A stretch of 64,000 bases of DNA from Myxococcales bacterium. GTDB taxonomy: Bacteria; Myxococcota_A; Polyangia; Fen-1088. The stretch covers positions 994,057 through 1,058,056 of the forward strand of contig JAGTJU010000001.1 of the NCBI GenBank assembly GCA_022184915.1. Reading direction: 5' to 3'. The position numbers and the translations under genes are program-made. Shown in pieces: positions 33,475-41,853 of this stretch (positions are counted from its first letter, which is position 1; each line of letters begins with the position of its first letter). The notes beneath the pieces were generated by a model that was given only the letters and a program-made list of their open reading frames with translations, had not been told where the DNA came from and made no database searches.

Positions 33475-35241
33475 TCAGCGAGATGCCGTTGCACTCGACA
33501 ACACGGGACGGCCTTGATCGTCGGGAATGATGTTCACGTCGAGGCGCGCACCGGGCAAGACGTTCAGCTCACCCACCCGCAGGCGGGGACTGCTGCGTGT
33601 CAGGGCGCAGTAGACCTCGTGGCGACCCGGCGCAACGGCATCGTAAGCGCGCGGGGGCGCTTTGCGCACGTCGTCGCCATCGAGTGAAGGGAAACAAAAA
33701 GCAAACCGTGCGAAGAGCCGCACGCGCGCCGGCGACGGTAAGGGGGTGGGGGTGAGGGGAGATGGGTCTGGGCTTGGCGGGGCTTGCAGGGGCGGCAAAG
33801 CCGCGGTTGGTGCGGCGGGCGCGTGCTCGTGCGTTTGAGGCCGGGGGCGCACGCGCGGCCGGGGCACGGCGCGATTGGGGGGGGCGTGCGCCGCCCCGGG
33901 CACCTCCGGGCCGGGTGGGGGCGGCTGTGGCTCGTCGTCCGCCGGGCGTGGGGCCGGCGACGTCAGCTTTTCCGGGCGGGTCAGAGGCGCGGCCGCGGAG
34001 GAGGCAAGCCGTGCCGTGGGCTTCGTGGTTTTCACCGTCCGCAAGAAGGCCGTGGCTGTCGCGGTGACCAGGAACACGCCCGCGGCCCCGAGCAACACCC
34101 GCCCCCAGCGGCGTTGAGTGGACAACGAATCGATGAGCCGCAACGCCTCGGTGTGTTTGGGCACGTAGGCCGTGGCTCTCCCCAGCTCGCCGAGGGCGCG
34201 GGCCAGCTGGCGCTTGCGCAAGAGCTGCTTGGCGTTCGCCACCGCGGCCTCGGCCAGACGGGGCCCGAGGGTGTCGTGAAGGGCCGCTGGCTCCGTCAGC
34301 ACCTGCCGGATCACCTCGGAGCTGTCGGCGAGGCCCACGCGCCCGGCGCACGCCCGCAGCGCCAGGGCGAGCGCTTCCGCGGTCGAGAATCGCTCCGCTG
34401 GCGCGGCCTTGAGGCACTTGCCGATGATGCGGTCGAGGTCGTAACTCACGCGGGCGTCGATCTGTGCCGCGCGCTTGTACTCGCCTTTGCATATCGCCGT
34501 GATCACGACCAGGGGATCGCGCCCGGCAAAGGGTAGGGCGCCCGTGCAAACCTGGTACAGCAAAACCCCAAGTGCCCAGATATCGACCGATGGGCCCACC
34601 TCGCGTCCTCGCGCTTGTTCGGGCGCCATGTACGCAGGTGAGCCCACCATGGCGCCCGTGGCGGTCATCGTGCTCATGTCGCCGACGTGCGCGACCCCGA
34701 AGTCCATCAACACCAAGCGCGCGCCGCGCTCGCGGCGCTCGAGCATGATGTTGGCGGGTTTGACGTCGCGGTGAACCACGCCGCGCACGTGCGCCGCGCC
34801 GAGCGCGTCGGCCACGTCGGCCACCAGCAAAGCGCCCACCTCGGGGATGAGTTTGCCACCACGGGCTTCGAGCACCTCCTGGAGGGTTTCGCCTTCCACC
34901 AGCTCTTCCACCAAATAGGCGCTGTGCCCGTGGGCCGCGGGAACGAAGTCGTAAACCTCGACGATGTGCGGGTGGCGAAGCGCCGCTACGGCCAGCGCCT
35001 CGCGCCGGAAGCGTTCGGCGCCGCTTTCTTGGCTGGCGATGGCAGGGTTGAGGACCTTGAGCGCCACCTGGCGGTTCAGCGTGGTGTCGCGTGCGCGGAA
35101 CACGGTCGCCATGGCGCCGTGGCCCAGCGGCTGCTCCAGCACGAAGCGCCCCAGCACGTCGCCTGCGCGGGGGGGTTGAATGAGGGACCGCGGCCGCGCA
35201 GGCGCTTCGTGCTCACCTCGTGTTGCGTCTTCGCCCGTCAT
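33475..35241 (-). CDS. Transmembrane Ser/Thr protein kinase (PknB-like)
   Basis: 588 residues. The N-terminal Hanks-type kinase domain has G-loop GHGAMATVF (40-48), Lys62 in VALKVL, catalytic HRDVKPAN (157-164), DFG (180-182) and APEQ (206-209), so all catalytic residues are present. A transmembrane helix at ~381-400 is followed by a Pro-rich linker (~405-500) and a small C-terminal domain (VRLFARFAFCFPSLDG, then APGRHEVYCALTRSSPRL and DVNIIPDDQG), which resembles a PEGA-type extracellular beta domain. The kinase faces the cytoplasm and the tail the periplasm. Together with the J-domain and Hsp70 genes immediately upstream (13 and 10 bp spacings) it suggests signalling linked to protein quality or assembly. 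Confidence 0.93.
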   Translation of the reverse strand: MTGEDATRGEHEAPARPRSLIQPPRAGDVLGRFVLEQPLGHGAMATVFRARDTTLNRQVALKVLNPAIASQESGAERFRREALAVAALRHPHIVEVYDFVPAAHGHSAYLVEELVEGETLQEVLEARGGKLIPEVGALLVADVADALGAAHVRGVVHRDVKPANIMLERRERGARLVLMDFGVAHVGDMSTMTATGAMVGSPAYMAPEQARGREVGPSVDIWALGVLLYQVCTGALPFAGRDPLVVITAICKGEYKRAAQIDARVSYDLDRIIGKCLKAAPAERFSTAEALALALRACAGRVGLADSSEVIRQVLTEPAALHDTLGPRLAEAAVANAKQLLRKRQLARALGELGRATAYVPKHTEALRLIDSLSTQRRWGRVLLGAAGVFLVTATATAFLRTVKTTKPTARLASSAAAPLTRPEKLTSPAPRPADDEPQPPPPGPEVPGAAHAPPNRAVPRPRVRPRPQTHEHAPAAPTAALPPLQAPPSPDPSPLTPTPLPSPARVRLFARFAFCFPSLDGDDVRKAPPRAYDAVAPGRHEVYCALTRSSPRLRVGELNVLPGARLDVNIIPDDQGRPVLSSATASR

Positions 35242-35254
35242 GGCTTGAAGGTCT

Positions 35255-35788
35255 TCAGCCCGCTGGCGGCTCTGCGCCTGCCTTGGCCTCGGCGAGCTTT
35301 TCGGCGATCACGGCGGCCGAAGGCTCGAAGCTACGGGCAAAGTTGAAGTTCAAGGCGGCGCCCTTGAAGTCGCGGTTGGCAAGCGCGATCATCCCCAAGC
35401 GGAAGAACTTTTTCGCCTCGGGATGCTTCAAGAGCTCCTCGGGGTTCTGAGGTCCCTTTTTGTCTCGCGCCGTGATCACCAAGCGCTTGTGACCGCGCCC
35501 GAGCGCTTCGTCATAGGCGGCGCGCTTCTGTGGCTCCGAGAGCACACGATACCCCTCGGCGATGCGCGCGTAGATGGTCTCCAGCTTGCTGCGGGCCTCG
35601 GCGTCGTCGAGCGCCGCGCAGCGGTCGGGATGAAGCTTCGCGGCCACGTCGTAGAACGCTCGTCGAATGGTAGGGATGTTGGCCTGTTTGTCCACGTTGA
35701 GGAGCTCGTAGTACGACCGTTCGCTCAAGGTGGGTTCGACCAGGCGCGCGAATGAGATCAGTTGGGCGAGGCGATCGGCAGCGCTCAT
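35255..35788 (-). CDS. J-domain protein (DnaJ-like co-chaperone) with C-terminal TPR-like helices
   Basis: 177 residues. The J-domain lies at about residues 24-95: SYYELLNVDKQANIPTIRRAFYDVAAKLHPDRC, with the essential HPD intact, and RIAEGYRVLSEPQKRAAYDEAL. There is no Gly/Phe-rich or zinc-finger region, so it is a class III J-protein. The C-terminal ~60 residues (KKFFRLGMIALANRDFKGAALNFNFARSFEPS) form a TPR-like pair. It sits 10 bp downstream of an Hsp70 gene and 13 bp upstream of a Ser/Thr kinase gene, so it is probably the dedicated co-chaperone of that Hsp70. Confidence 0.92.
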   Translation of the reverse strand: MSAADRLAQLISFARLVEPTLSERSYYELLNVDKQANIPTIRRAFYDVAAKLHPDRCAALDDAEARSKLETIYARIAEGYRVLSEPQKRAAYDEALGRGHKRLVITARDKKGPQNPEELLKHPEAKKFFRLGMIALANRDFKGAALNFNFARSFEPSAAVIAEKLAEAKAGAEPPAG

Positions 35789-35798
35789 GACCTACGCC

Positions 35799-37385
35799 CT
35801 AAGGAAGAGCCGCCGGCAGCTGATCGGCGGCGGCGCGGTTGGCAGCGTCGTCGACCTCCTGCGCGCTCATGGCGCCGCGGACGTTCACCTGGGCCTCCTG
35901 GAAGTGGCCTGTTTCCTGGTCGCGCGCGCGCACACGCAAGATGCCGTTGGTATCGACCCTGAACGTGACCTCGATCGAGACCTCCCCTCGGCGTGCCAGG
36001 CGTATACCCGAAAGCTCGAGGTCCCCGAGCGGGTAGTTCTCGTCGAAGCGCCGGGCCTCCCCCTGACAGACCTGGATGCGCACGAGCGCCTGCCGGTCCG
36101 CCGAAGTCGTAAACACCCGCGTTTGCTCCACCGGCAGGGGCACGTTTCTTTCGATGATCGTCTCCGAGAAGCCCCCCGAGACCGCGATGCCAAGCGCGCG
36201 CGGGGTGACGTCCAGCAAGACGGCTCGGTTCGCCACGTCGCCGCTGCCATACGCGAGGTTGTCGGCCTGAATGGCGGCGCCCCAGGCCACCACCTCGTCG
36301 GGGTTCAAGTCGACCCGGGGCGGCCGCCCGAAGAAGCGCTGTGTCTCCGTACGTACCAGGGGAATGCGGGTAGACCCGCCCACCATGATCACCTCGTCGA
36401 TCTGCGACACCGTCAGCTGCGCTGCTTGCATCACCGCCTGGCACGTCGCAAGGCTGCGCTGGACCAGCGGGTAAATGCCTCTGTCGAAGTCATCGCGTCG
36501 AATGTGAAAGCGCAGATTCAAGGTTTGACCGCGGTCGTTGACCACGAGCTGCTTGAGATCTCCTTTCGCTTCGGGCCGCTCCGAGAGGTGACGTTTGACC
36601 TGCTCGGCTGCCAGCATCAACCGAGCGCGTGAGCCGTGGCCCGCCCGGGGGTCGACCCCGGTTTGTTGCATGCATTGATCTGCCAGCAGGTTCATCAGCA
36701 CCGCGTCGGCGTCGTCGCCCCCGAGAAAGCTGTCGCCGCCCGTAGCCAGAACCTCGAACACGTCGCCTTCGACCTGCAGAATCGTCACGTCGAACGTGCC
36801 GCCTCCGAAGTCGTAAACGGCGATGCGGCGGCTCATGTTGCGGCCAAGCCCATAAGCAAGCGCTGCTGCCGTCGGCTCGTTGAGGATGCGCATGACCTCG
36901 AGCCCGGCGATCCGACCCGCGTCCATCGTGGCGCGCCTCTGCGCATCGTTGAAGTTGGCAGGTACGGTGATCACGGCGCCCGATACCGTGTCGCCCAGAT
37001 AGAACTCGGCGCACTGCTTGAGGTAGGACAGAAACAGCCCGCCGATCTCGGGGATCGTGTAGGTGCGATCGGGTCCAACCACCACCGCTTGCTCGTTGTT
37101 GCCCTCGGTGAGCCTGTAGGGCAAGCGTGATTGGGCGAAGCGGACCTCGTCTGAACGGTAGGGCAGGCCCATCAGCCGCTTCGAAGAGTAAACGGTGTAC
37201 TCGGCGGCCACGATCCGGCGGGCCACCGCTTCGTGCGAAAACAGCTTGAGGCCGTCGGTCGAAAACGAAACGACCGACGGATGCAGGTGCCGTCCCTGAC
37301 CGTCGGGCACGACCATCACCTGCCCGTTCGATACGGTGGCGATGACCGAGTTCGTGGTTCCTAAATCGATCCCGACGACGGCCAT
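35799..37385 (-). CDS. Hsp70/DnaK-like protein lacking the C-terminal lid
   Basis: 528 residues. The ATPase domain is complete: [14 protein letters not shown] (phosphate 1), [43 protein letters not shown] (phosphate 2), [12 protein letters not shown]. The substrate-binding beta domain follows ([55 protein letters not shown]). It ends about 20 residues after this, whereas DnaK continues for a further ~110 residues of alpha-helical lid and tail. It is therefore an accessory Hsp70, not the housekeeping DnaK, and may bind clients with fast on/off kinetics. It is encoded in a cluster with a J-protein, a kinase and envelope lipoproteins. No GrpE gene is nearby. Confidence 0.93.
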   Translation of the reverse strand: MAVVGIDLGTTNSVIATVSNGQVMVVPDGQGRHLHPSVVSFSTDGLKLFSHEAVARRIVAAEYTVYSSKRLMGLPYRSDEVRFAQSRLPYRLTEGNNEQAVVVGPDRTYTIPEIGGLFLSYLKQCAEFYLGDTVSGAVITVPANFNDAQRRATMDAGRIAGLEVMRILNEPTAAALAYGLGRNMSRRIAVYDFGGGTFDVTILQVEGDVFEVLATGGDSFLGGDDADAVLMNLLADQCMQQTGVDPRAGHGSRARLMLAAEQVKRHLSERPEAKGDLKQLVVNDRGQTLNLRFHIRRDDFDRGIYPLVQRSLATCQAVMQAAQLTVSQIDEVIMVGGSTRIPLVRTETQRFFGRPPRVDLNPDEVVAWGAAIQADNLAYGSGDVANRAVLLDVTPRALGIAVSGGFSETIIERNVPLPVEQTRVFTTSADRQALVRIQVCQGEARRFDENYPLGDLELSGIRLARRGEVSIEVTFRVDTNGILRVRARDQETGHFQEAQVNVRGAMSAQEVDDAANRAAADQLPAALP

Positions 37386-37421
37386 TTACGACACCAAATC
37401 AGAGCGTCATTGTACATCGTT

Positions 37422-38648
37422 TCAGTCGTCGAGCGCCACTGCCAGACCGAGAACCAGTGACGTTGCCACCACGACCCCCACGGCGGCGAGAAGCGGCCAG
37501 CGGGCCCGGGCCCAGGCATCGAAGTCCTCGTGAGGGCCTGGCGTTTGCGGGTCTCGTGCCTTCGGTAACGCGCTTCCGACCGCAAGCGTGGGGCCGCGGG
37601 CTTCGATGTCGTCCCCGGTCTGCGCCAGCATGTCGCGGCGGCGGGCTTGCTCGTCGAGCCGCATGACGGCGGCATGCACGCCACCCGGTTCGCCTGTCAG
37701 GGGCACGCGCGTCGAATCGATGCGCCGGCCAGACGCCACCTCCACGAGACGCGCTTCGAGCAGAGGGTCAGGCCCGGGCTTGAGCTCGGCCACCAGCGCG
37801 TAGGCCGCCCCCATGCGACGGGCGTGCGCGGCGGCCTCGAGATCCGGAAAGGTCCGGAACGCCTGGGCCGGCGCCTCCACCTCGAGGCGGGGGAGGGCCA
37901 GAGGTACGCGGGTCGCCCAAGGGTGCCGTCCTGGGCGCTCGACGCGGATGAAGTGTTCACCAAAAGGCAAGGCCAGGGTCACGGGGGCGGGCTGCGCCGG
38001 CAACGCATCCACGGACACGAGGGCGTCAGCCGGCGCACGCACGACCAGGGTGCCTTGGCCGCGTGTGCGCACCTCCGCCACGGCGGTCTGAAAACGGTGC
38101 AGCGCAAGGGGCGGGTAGGTGCGGTGATAGAGCTCTCGCTCGGGGCAGAGCGCGGCGGCTTGCAGGTAGGCTTGGCCCGCGGTGGGGCTGGGCGCAGGCG
38201 GCCCCTCTTCGGGAAGGTCGTGCCAGTCGGCCTGGTCGAGCGCCATCCCGAGGTAGAGGAAAAGGTCACAAAGCTCGTCGTGGGAGAGCCCCTCTGCTCC
38301 CGTCTCGGCGACTTCGGCCCGGGCGGTCTCGAGCAACTTTGCGCCCTGCTCGAACGCCAAGTCCCTGACCTGCGCCACCCCGGCGATCACGGCGCCCGGC
38401 GCCGAGGGCTTCGGCAACGCGGGCAGATCCACGGTCTCCACGGGAGGCAGACCCAGCTTGGCCGTGGCCTGGCGAAAGGACGCAAGCGCTTGGTCGTCGA
38501 GGGCCGCACCCTCGGCGCTCACGTAGATCGGATGCGTCGTGGGCGGCACCACGAGCGGCGCCGGCTGCGCGCGCACCGGGGTCGACAGGCCTGCCACGAG
38601 GCAGGCGAGTGCGGCCGCAGGGCCACGTGCGCGGGGGCGTTTCTTCAT
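37422..38648 (-). CDS. Secreted/membrane protein with PEGA-like domain and C-terminal anchor
   Basis: 408 residues. Signal peptide (AAALACLVAGLSTPVRA, cleavage before QPAP), then an alpha/beta region (YVSAEGAALDDQALASFRQATAKLGLPPVETVDLP), a helical region with ALDQADWHDLPEEG, a PEGA-like beta domain (GTLVVRAPADALVSVDALPAQPAPVTLALPFGEHFIRV), a further region (AYALVAELKPGPDPLLEARLVEVASGRRI) and a C-terminal membrane helix (LLAAVGVVVATSLVLGLAVAL). It is the first gene of the nine-gene cluster, 36 bp upstream of Hsp70. PEGA domains occur in surface-layer and kinase-associated proteins; the Ser/Thr kinase of this cluster also carries a PEGA-like tail. Function unknown. Confidence 0.82.
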   Translation of the reverse strand: MKKRPRARGPAAALACLVAGLSTPVRAQPAPLVVPPTTHPIYVSAEGAALDDQALASFRQATAKLGLPPVETVDLPALPKPSAPGAVIAGVAQVRDLAFEQGAKLLETARAEVAETGAEGLSHDELCDLFLYLGMALDQADWHDLPEEGPPAPSPTAGQAYLQAAALCPERELYHRTYPPLALHRFQTAVAEVRTRGQGTLVVRAPADALVSVDALPAQPAPVTLALPFGEHFIRVERPGRHPWATRVPLALPRLEVEAPAQAFRTFPDLEAAAHARRMGAAYALVAELKPGPDPLLEARLVEVASGRRIDSTRVPLTGEPGGVHAAVMRLDEQARRRDMLAQTGDDIEARGPTLAVGSALPKARDPQTPGPHEDFDAWARARWPLLAAVGVVVATSLVLGLAVALDD

Positions 38649-38654
38649 ACCGGT

Positions 38655-38684
38655 ATTGTTTCAGGCCCCGGTGCGCGCGGTCAA
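38655..38684 (-). promoter_or_regulatory. Candidate sigma-70-type promoter for the Hsp70/kinase/lipoprotein cluster
   Basis: On the minus strand a TTGACC (-35) is followed after 18 bp by AACAAT (-10), placed just upstream of the ATG at 38648. Transcription would start at or within a few bases of the ATG, giving a leaderless or nearly leaderless mRNA; no Shine-Dalgarno sequence is seen. This is a visual match only. Confidence 0.35.
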
Positions 38685-38807
38685 TTTCGGGCGCGAGAAA
38701 CCTGGGAGGCCGTACGCTGCGCCCGGCTTTCGTGCCCCCGTGCTCGAAATTTCACATCGCGCGACGTGATCCTCTGCGCTGCTGCCGCTATGGTTCACGG
38801 CTGGCGC

Positions 38808-39539
38808 ATGCAAAGGCCCGCCCGCCCCACGATCTACCTCTTCGATATCGACGGCACTCTGGTGGATACGGCCGGTGCGGGGCGACGCGCGTTGGCGCTT
38901 GCCTTCGAGCGCCGCTACGGACGGGCGGATGGTCTGGATTTCAGCTTCGATGGCATGACCGATCGCGCGATTGTGGCCATCGGGCTTGCGGCCTTGCAAC
39001 CTCACGGACTGGTTGACGCGTGGGCCTCACGGGAGGCCAAGCAAGCGGAGATCGACGCTTTGCTCGAAGGTTACGTGGAGGCCCTGCGGCGGGAGGTGGA
39101 AGCGGAAGCTCACCGGTTCGTGGTCTACGAGGGTGTCAGCCACGCGGTCGATCTGGTGCGGGAGCGCGCCGAAGGGGTCGTGGGCCTCGGCACGGGAAAC
39201 ATTCGAAAGGGCGCGGCCCTGAAGCTCGAGGCGGTGGGGCTCTACGAGCGCTTTGCGTTCGGTGGTTTCGGGTGCGACCACGAGGACAGGGCGCAGCTCT
39301 TGGCGGTGGGCGCGGCCCGGGGCGCAGCGTTGCTCGGGCGGGACGTCTCCGATTGCAGGGTCTTGGTGATTGGTGACACCCCGAAGGACGTTGCGGCGGC
39401 GCATGCAATTGGCGCGCGCTGTTTGGGCGTGGCCACGGGGCGCTTTGGCGTTGCGGAGCTGAAGCAGGCCGGCGCCGACCACGTGGCGGACTCCCTTGCC
39501 ACGGCCGAGGCACGGCGCGCGCTGGTGAGCGTCGCCTGA
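38808..39539 (+). CDS. HAD-superfamily hydrolase (phosphoglycolate phosphatase-like)
   Basis: 243 residues from the ATG at 38808; an in-frame ATG at 38790 would add six residues. Motif I is LFDIDGTLVDTAGAG, motif II is in GLGTGNIRKGAALKLE, and motif III/IV is VLVIGDTPKDVAAAHAIGA. The helical cap after motif I fits the PGP/Gph subgroup. It is expected to be a cytosolic Mg-dependent phosphomonoesterase acting on a small phosphate such as 2-phosphoglycolate, but the substrate is not proven. The reading frame is open long before this point, but that part is antisense to the PEGA-like gene. It is convergent with the EAL gene, 15 bp apart. Confidence 0.88.
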   Translation: MQRPARPTIYLFDIDGTLVDTAGAGRRALALAFERRYGRADGLDFSFDGMTDRAIVAIGLAALQPHGLVDAWASREAKQAEIDALLEGYVEALRREVEAEAHRFVVYEGVSHAVDLVRERAEGVVGLGTGNIRKGAALKLEAVGLYERFAFGGFGCDHEDRAQLLAVGAARGAALLGRDVSDCRVLVIGDTPKDVAAAHAIGARCLGVATGRFGVAELKQAGADHVADSLATAEARRALVSVA

Positions 39540-39554
39540 ACCGGGAGCGTGGGC

Positions 39555-40604
39555 TCAGCCCTTCGCCACTGCGCGCGGCGTCGTCTGAGGACAAAGGCGC
39601 GTGATGATGTCCTCGAGCAGAAGCCGCGTCCAGTCGCCGGAGGGTCTGCCAAAGTAAAAGCCCTGCACGACGTCGCAATCGCTTCCGTGCAGGTGGCGAA
39701 ACTGCTCCTCCGTCTCCACGCCCTCGGCCACGACCTCGAGTCCCAGGCGGTGTCCGAGCCCCACGATCGCGCCCGCCACGGATCCTTTGCGGCCGGTGAC
39801 GTTGATGGCGTTGATGAAGGAACGATCGATCTTGAGTACGTCCACGCGGAAGCGCTCGAGGTAGGCAAGCGACGAATAGCCCGTGCCGAAGTCATCCACC
39901 GCGATCCGCACGCCCGAGCGCTTCAAGGCCTCGAGCGTCCGGTTCGTGTGCGACGTGTCCTGCATGAGCAAGCTCTCGGTGATCTCCAGCTCCAGCCCGC
40001 CTGGCTCGATCCCCGAGGCCGCCAGCGCCTTCTTCACTGCGTCCACGAGCCCATCGGTCTCGAACTGCTTGGCCGAGAGGTTCACGGCCACCCGCAGGTC
40101 AGGCAGGCCCTCGGCGCGCCAGCGCGCGAGCTGAAGGCACGCTTCGCCCAGCACCCAGGCGCCCACGTCCACGATGAGCCCCGTCTCTTCCAAGACCGGG
40201 ATGAATTCGGCGGGAGACACCAAGCGCCCATCGGGCTTGCGCCAGCGGAGGAGCGCCTCGAGGCCCACCACGCGGCCCTCCCGGATGTCGATCTGAGGCT
40301 GATAAAACAGAAGAAACTGTTTGTCGCGCAAAGCGTGCCTCAGGTCCGCGGCCAGCCGCAGCTGCAGGGAAGACTCCACATCGCGCCCTCCCTCGGCGAT
40401 TTGCAAGTTGTTCCTGCCTCTCTGCTTGGCTGCGTGTAGCGCGATATCAGCCGCCTTCATCAGTCGCTCGCCGGTCTCGCCTGCCTGCGGGTGAATGGCC
40501 ACCCCCACGCTCCCGGTCACCACCAATTCGATGTCGTCAACCATGAGGGGCGCCGTGAGCGCCGCCAGAATGCGCTGAGAGACGTCGACGGGGCGTGCAG
40601 TCAC
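39555..40604 (-). CDS. GGDEF C-terminus plus EAL phosphodiesterase domain (3' half of a split regulator)
   Basis: 349 residues from a GTG at 40604. The first ~70 residues (VDVSQRILAALTAPL, VVTGSVGVAIHPQ, KAADIALHAAKQRGRNNL) are the end of a GGDEF domain whose beginning lies in another frame upstream. The rest is a complete EAL domain: FLLFYQPQIDIREGRVVGLEALLRW, NLSAKQFE, ELEITESLLM, VDDFGTGYSSLAYLERFRVDVLKIDRSF, AEGVETEEQ, QGFYFGRP. The catalytic motifs needed for c-di-GMP hydrolysis are present. One extra base around 40605 separates it from the 5' half. If the frameshift is real, the GTG inside the overlap might still allow separate translation of the EAL part; if it is an error, the two halves are one gene. 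Confidence 0.85.
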   Translation of the reverse strand: MTARPVDVSQRILAALTAPLMVDDIELVVTGSVGVAIHPQAGETGERLMKAADIALHAAKQRGRNNLQIAEGGRDVESSLQLRLAADLRHALRDKQFLLFYQPQIDIREGRVVGLEALLRWRKPDGRLVSPAEFIPVLEETGLIVDVGAWVLGEACLQLARWRAEGLPDLRVAVNLSAKQFETDGLVDAVKKALAASGIEPGGLELEITESLLMQDTSHTNRTLEALKRSGVRIAVDDFGTGYSSLAYLERFRVDVLKIDRSFINAINVTGRKGSVAGAIVGLGHRLGLEVVAEGVETEEQFRHLHGSDCDVVQGFYFGRPSGDWTRLLLEDIITRLCPQTTPRAVAKG

Positions 40605-41685
40605 CGTTCAGGTCCTCCAGCAACACGGCGAACTCGTCGCCGCCGATGCGCGCCACGGTGTCGTACTCACGGACGGTGGCGAGCAGCCGCTGGCTCATGG
40701 TCTTGAGCAGGAGGTCCCCCGCCTCGTGCCCCAGGCTGTCGTTAATCGCCTTGAACCGATCCACATCCACGAACAAGACCGCCAGGGGTTGGTTCTGGCG
40801 TCGGGCGCGGGCCAGGGCTGCGTTCAATTTTTCTTGAAAGGTCGTCCGGTTGGCCAGGCCCGTCAGTTGATCGTGGCGAGCCAGGAAGGCAAGGCTTTGC
40901 TCGGCGCGCTTGCGCTCGACGGCGTAGCGAAGCGTGCGTCGCAAGGTCCGCTGGTCCATGCCCCGCTTCGACAGGTAGTCCTGAACGCCCATCTGCACAC
41001 CGCGCAGGGCGATCTCTTCGTCGTCGAGGCCGCCCAGGATGACCACGGCCGACTCGGGCGAAAGCGTACGGACCCGCACCACCACGTCGAGCCCGCGGGC
41101 GTCCGGCAGTGAAAGGTCGGCCAAAACGGCGTCGAAGTCACGGGCGCGTAGGATCTGAAGGCCCTCAGCCAGACGCTCCGCCAGGACAATCTCCGCCACC
41201 GCAGGGGCCAGCATGGCGCGAATGGTCTCGGCGTCTTGGGCGTTGTCCTCGATCACCAGCACCGAGTAAGCATCATTCACCACCTGGGCGTGGGCGCCGC
41301 ATCGCTGCTCGTAAAGTGCGCATCCCCGCCGCATCACCTCCTCGAGCTCGTCGGCATTCCAGGGTTTCGACAGCACGCCGTCGATCTGGCTGGTGCTGGC
41401 GCTGGTTCGATTGAGGTCCAGATCGGGCATGCCCGTGACCACCACGAAAGCGGCGTGAGGCTGAAGAGGGCGCATCTTCTCTATCAGGGTGAGCCCATCC
41501 ATGGCCGGCATGCGGAGGTCCGTTACCACCACCGGGTACTGCCCGAGCTCCGCCAACCTCAGCGCCTCGGCGCCGCTACCCGCCGCCTCGGTCTCGAACC
41601 CCCGGCTCGCCAGAACGCGTGAAAAGGCCCGCCGAATCCCGGGATCGTCGTCGATGAACAGCACTTTGGCGGAAGGGGGCGACAT
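40537..41685 (-). CDS. REC-REC-GGDEF response regulator (5' half of a split REC-REC-GGDEF-EAL protein)
   Basis: Two receiver domains and the start of a GGDEF domain. REC1 has acidic IDDDP and phospho-acceptor Asp56 in TDLRMP; REC2 has IEDN and Asp190 in ADLSLP. The GGDEF domain starts at HDQLTGLANR (271-280) and has FVDVDRFKAINDSLGHEAGD and RIGGDEFAVLLEDLN (346-360), preceded by an RxxD inhibitory-site motif (REYD, 339-342). After EDLN the frame drifts into unrelated CTPRRRL and stops at 40537, while the expected GGDEF continuation is in the next frame. Skipping base 40605 gives EDLN-VTARPVDVSQRIL, matching normal GGDEF spacing and fusing to the EAL domain for a full product of about 709 residues. 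The last ~23 codons as listed are off-frame. Confidence 0.88.
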   Translation of the reverse strand: MSPPSAKVLFIDDDPGIRRAFSRVLASRGFETEAAGSGAEALRLAELGQYPVVVTDLRMPAMDGLTLIEKMRPLQPHAAFVVVTGMPDLDLNRTSASTSQIDGVLSKPWNADELEEVMRRGCALYEQRCGAHAQVVNDAYSVLVIEDNAQDAETIRAMLAPAVAEIVLAERLAEGLQILRARDFDAVLADLSLPDARGLDVVVRVRTLSPESAVVILGGLDDEEIALRGVQMGVQDYLSKRGMDQRTLRRTLRYAVERKRAEQSLAFLARHDQLTGLANRTTFQEKLNAALARARRQNQPLAVLFVDVDRFKAINDSLGHEAGDLLLKTMSQRLLATVREYDTVARIGGDEFAVLLEDLNGDCTPRRRLSAHSGGAHGAPHG

Positions 41686-41780
41686 CGCGGTGTCTTTCGA
41701 TGGGACTTATCGGATTTGTCATCGGCGGCTGCCCAGCCGGCTTGAACGTGGCGCTTGCCCGCGATTGGGCTCAAATGAAA

Positions 41781-41813
41781 CGCCCCGGACTGGCCGAAAG
41801 CCTGTCCGGGGCG
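41781..41813 (-). terminator. Rho-independent-like terminator downstream of leuA
   Basis: A perfect 10-bp stem (CGCCCCGGAC/GTCCGGGGCG) with an inner GGC/GCC stem lies 40 bp past the leuA stop. On the minus strand the hairpin is followed by TTTCATTTG, a moderate U-rich tract. Confidence 0.7.
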
Positions 41814-41853
41814 AGCCTCGCGGTCAGCGAGGGGGGCGCGTGACGTGCGTGAG

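Noticed and set aside
37647-38807. Upstream extension of the HAD phosphatase frame
   Set aside because: This part is antisense to the PEGA-like gene and lacks HAD features; motif I begins a few residues after the ATG at 38808.
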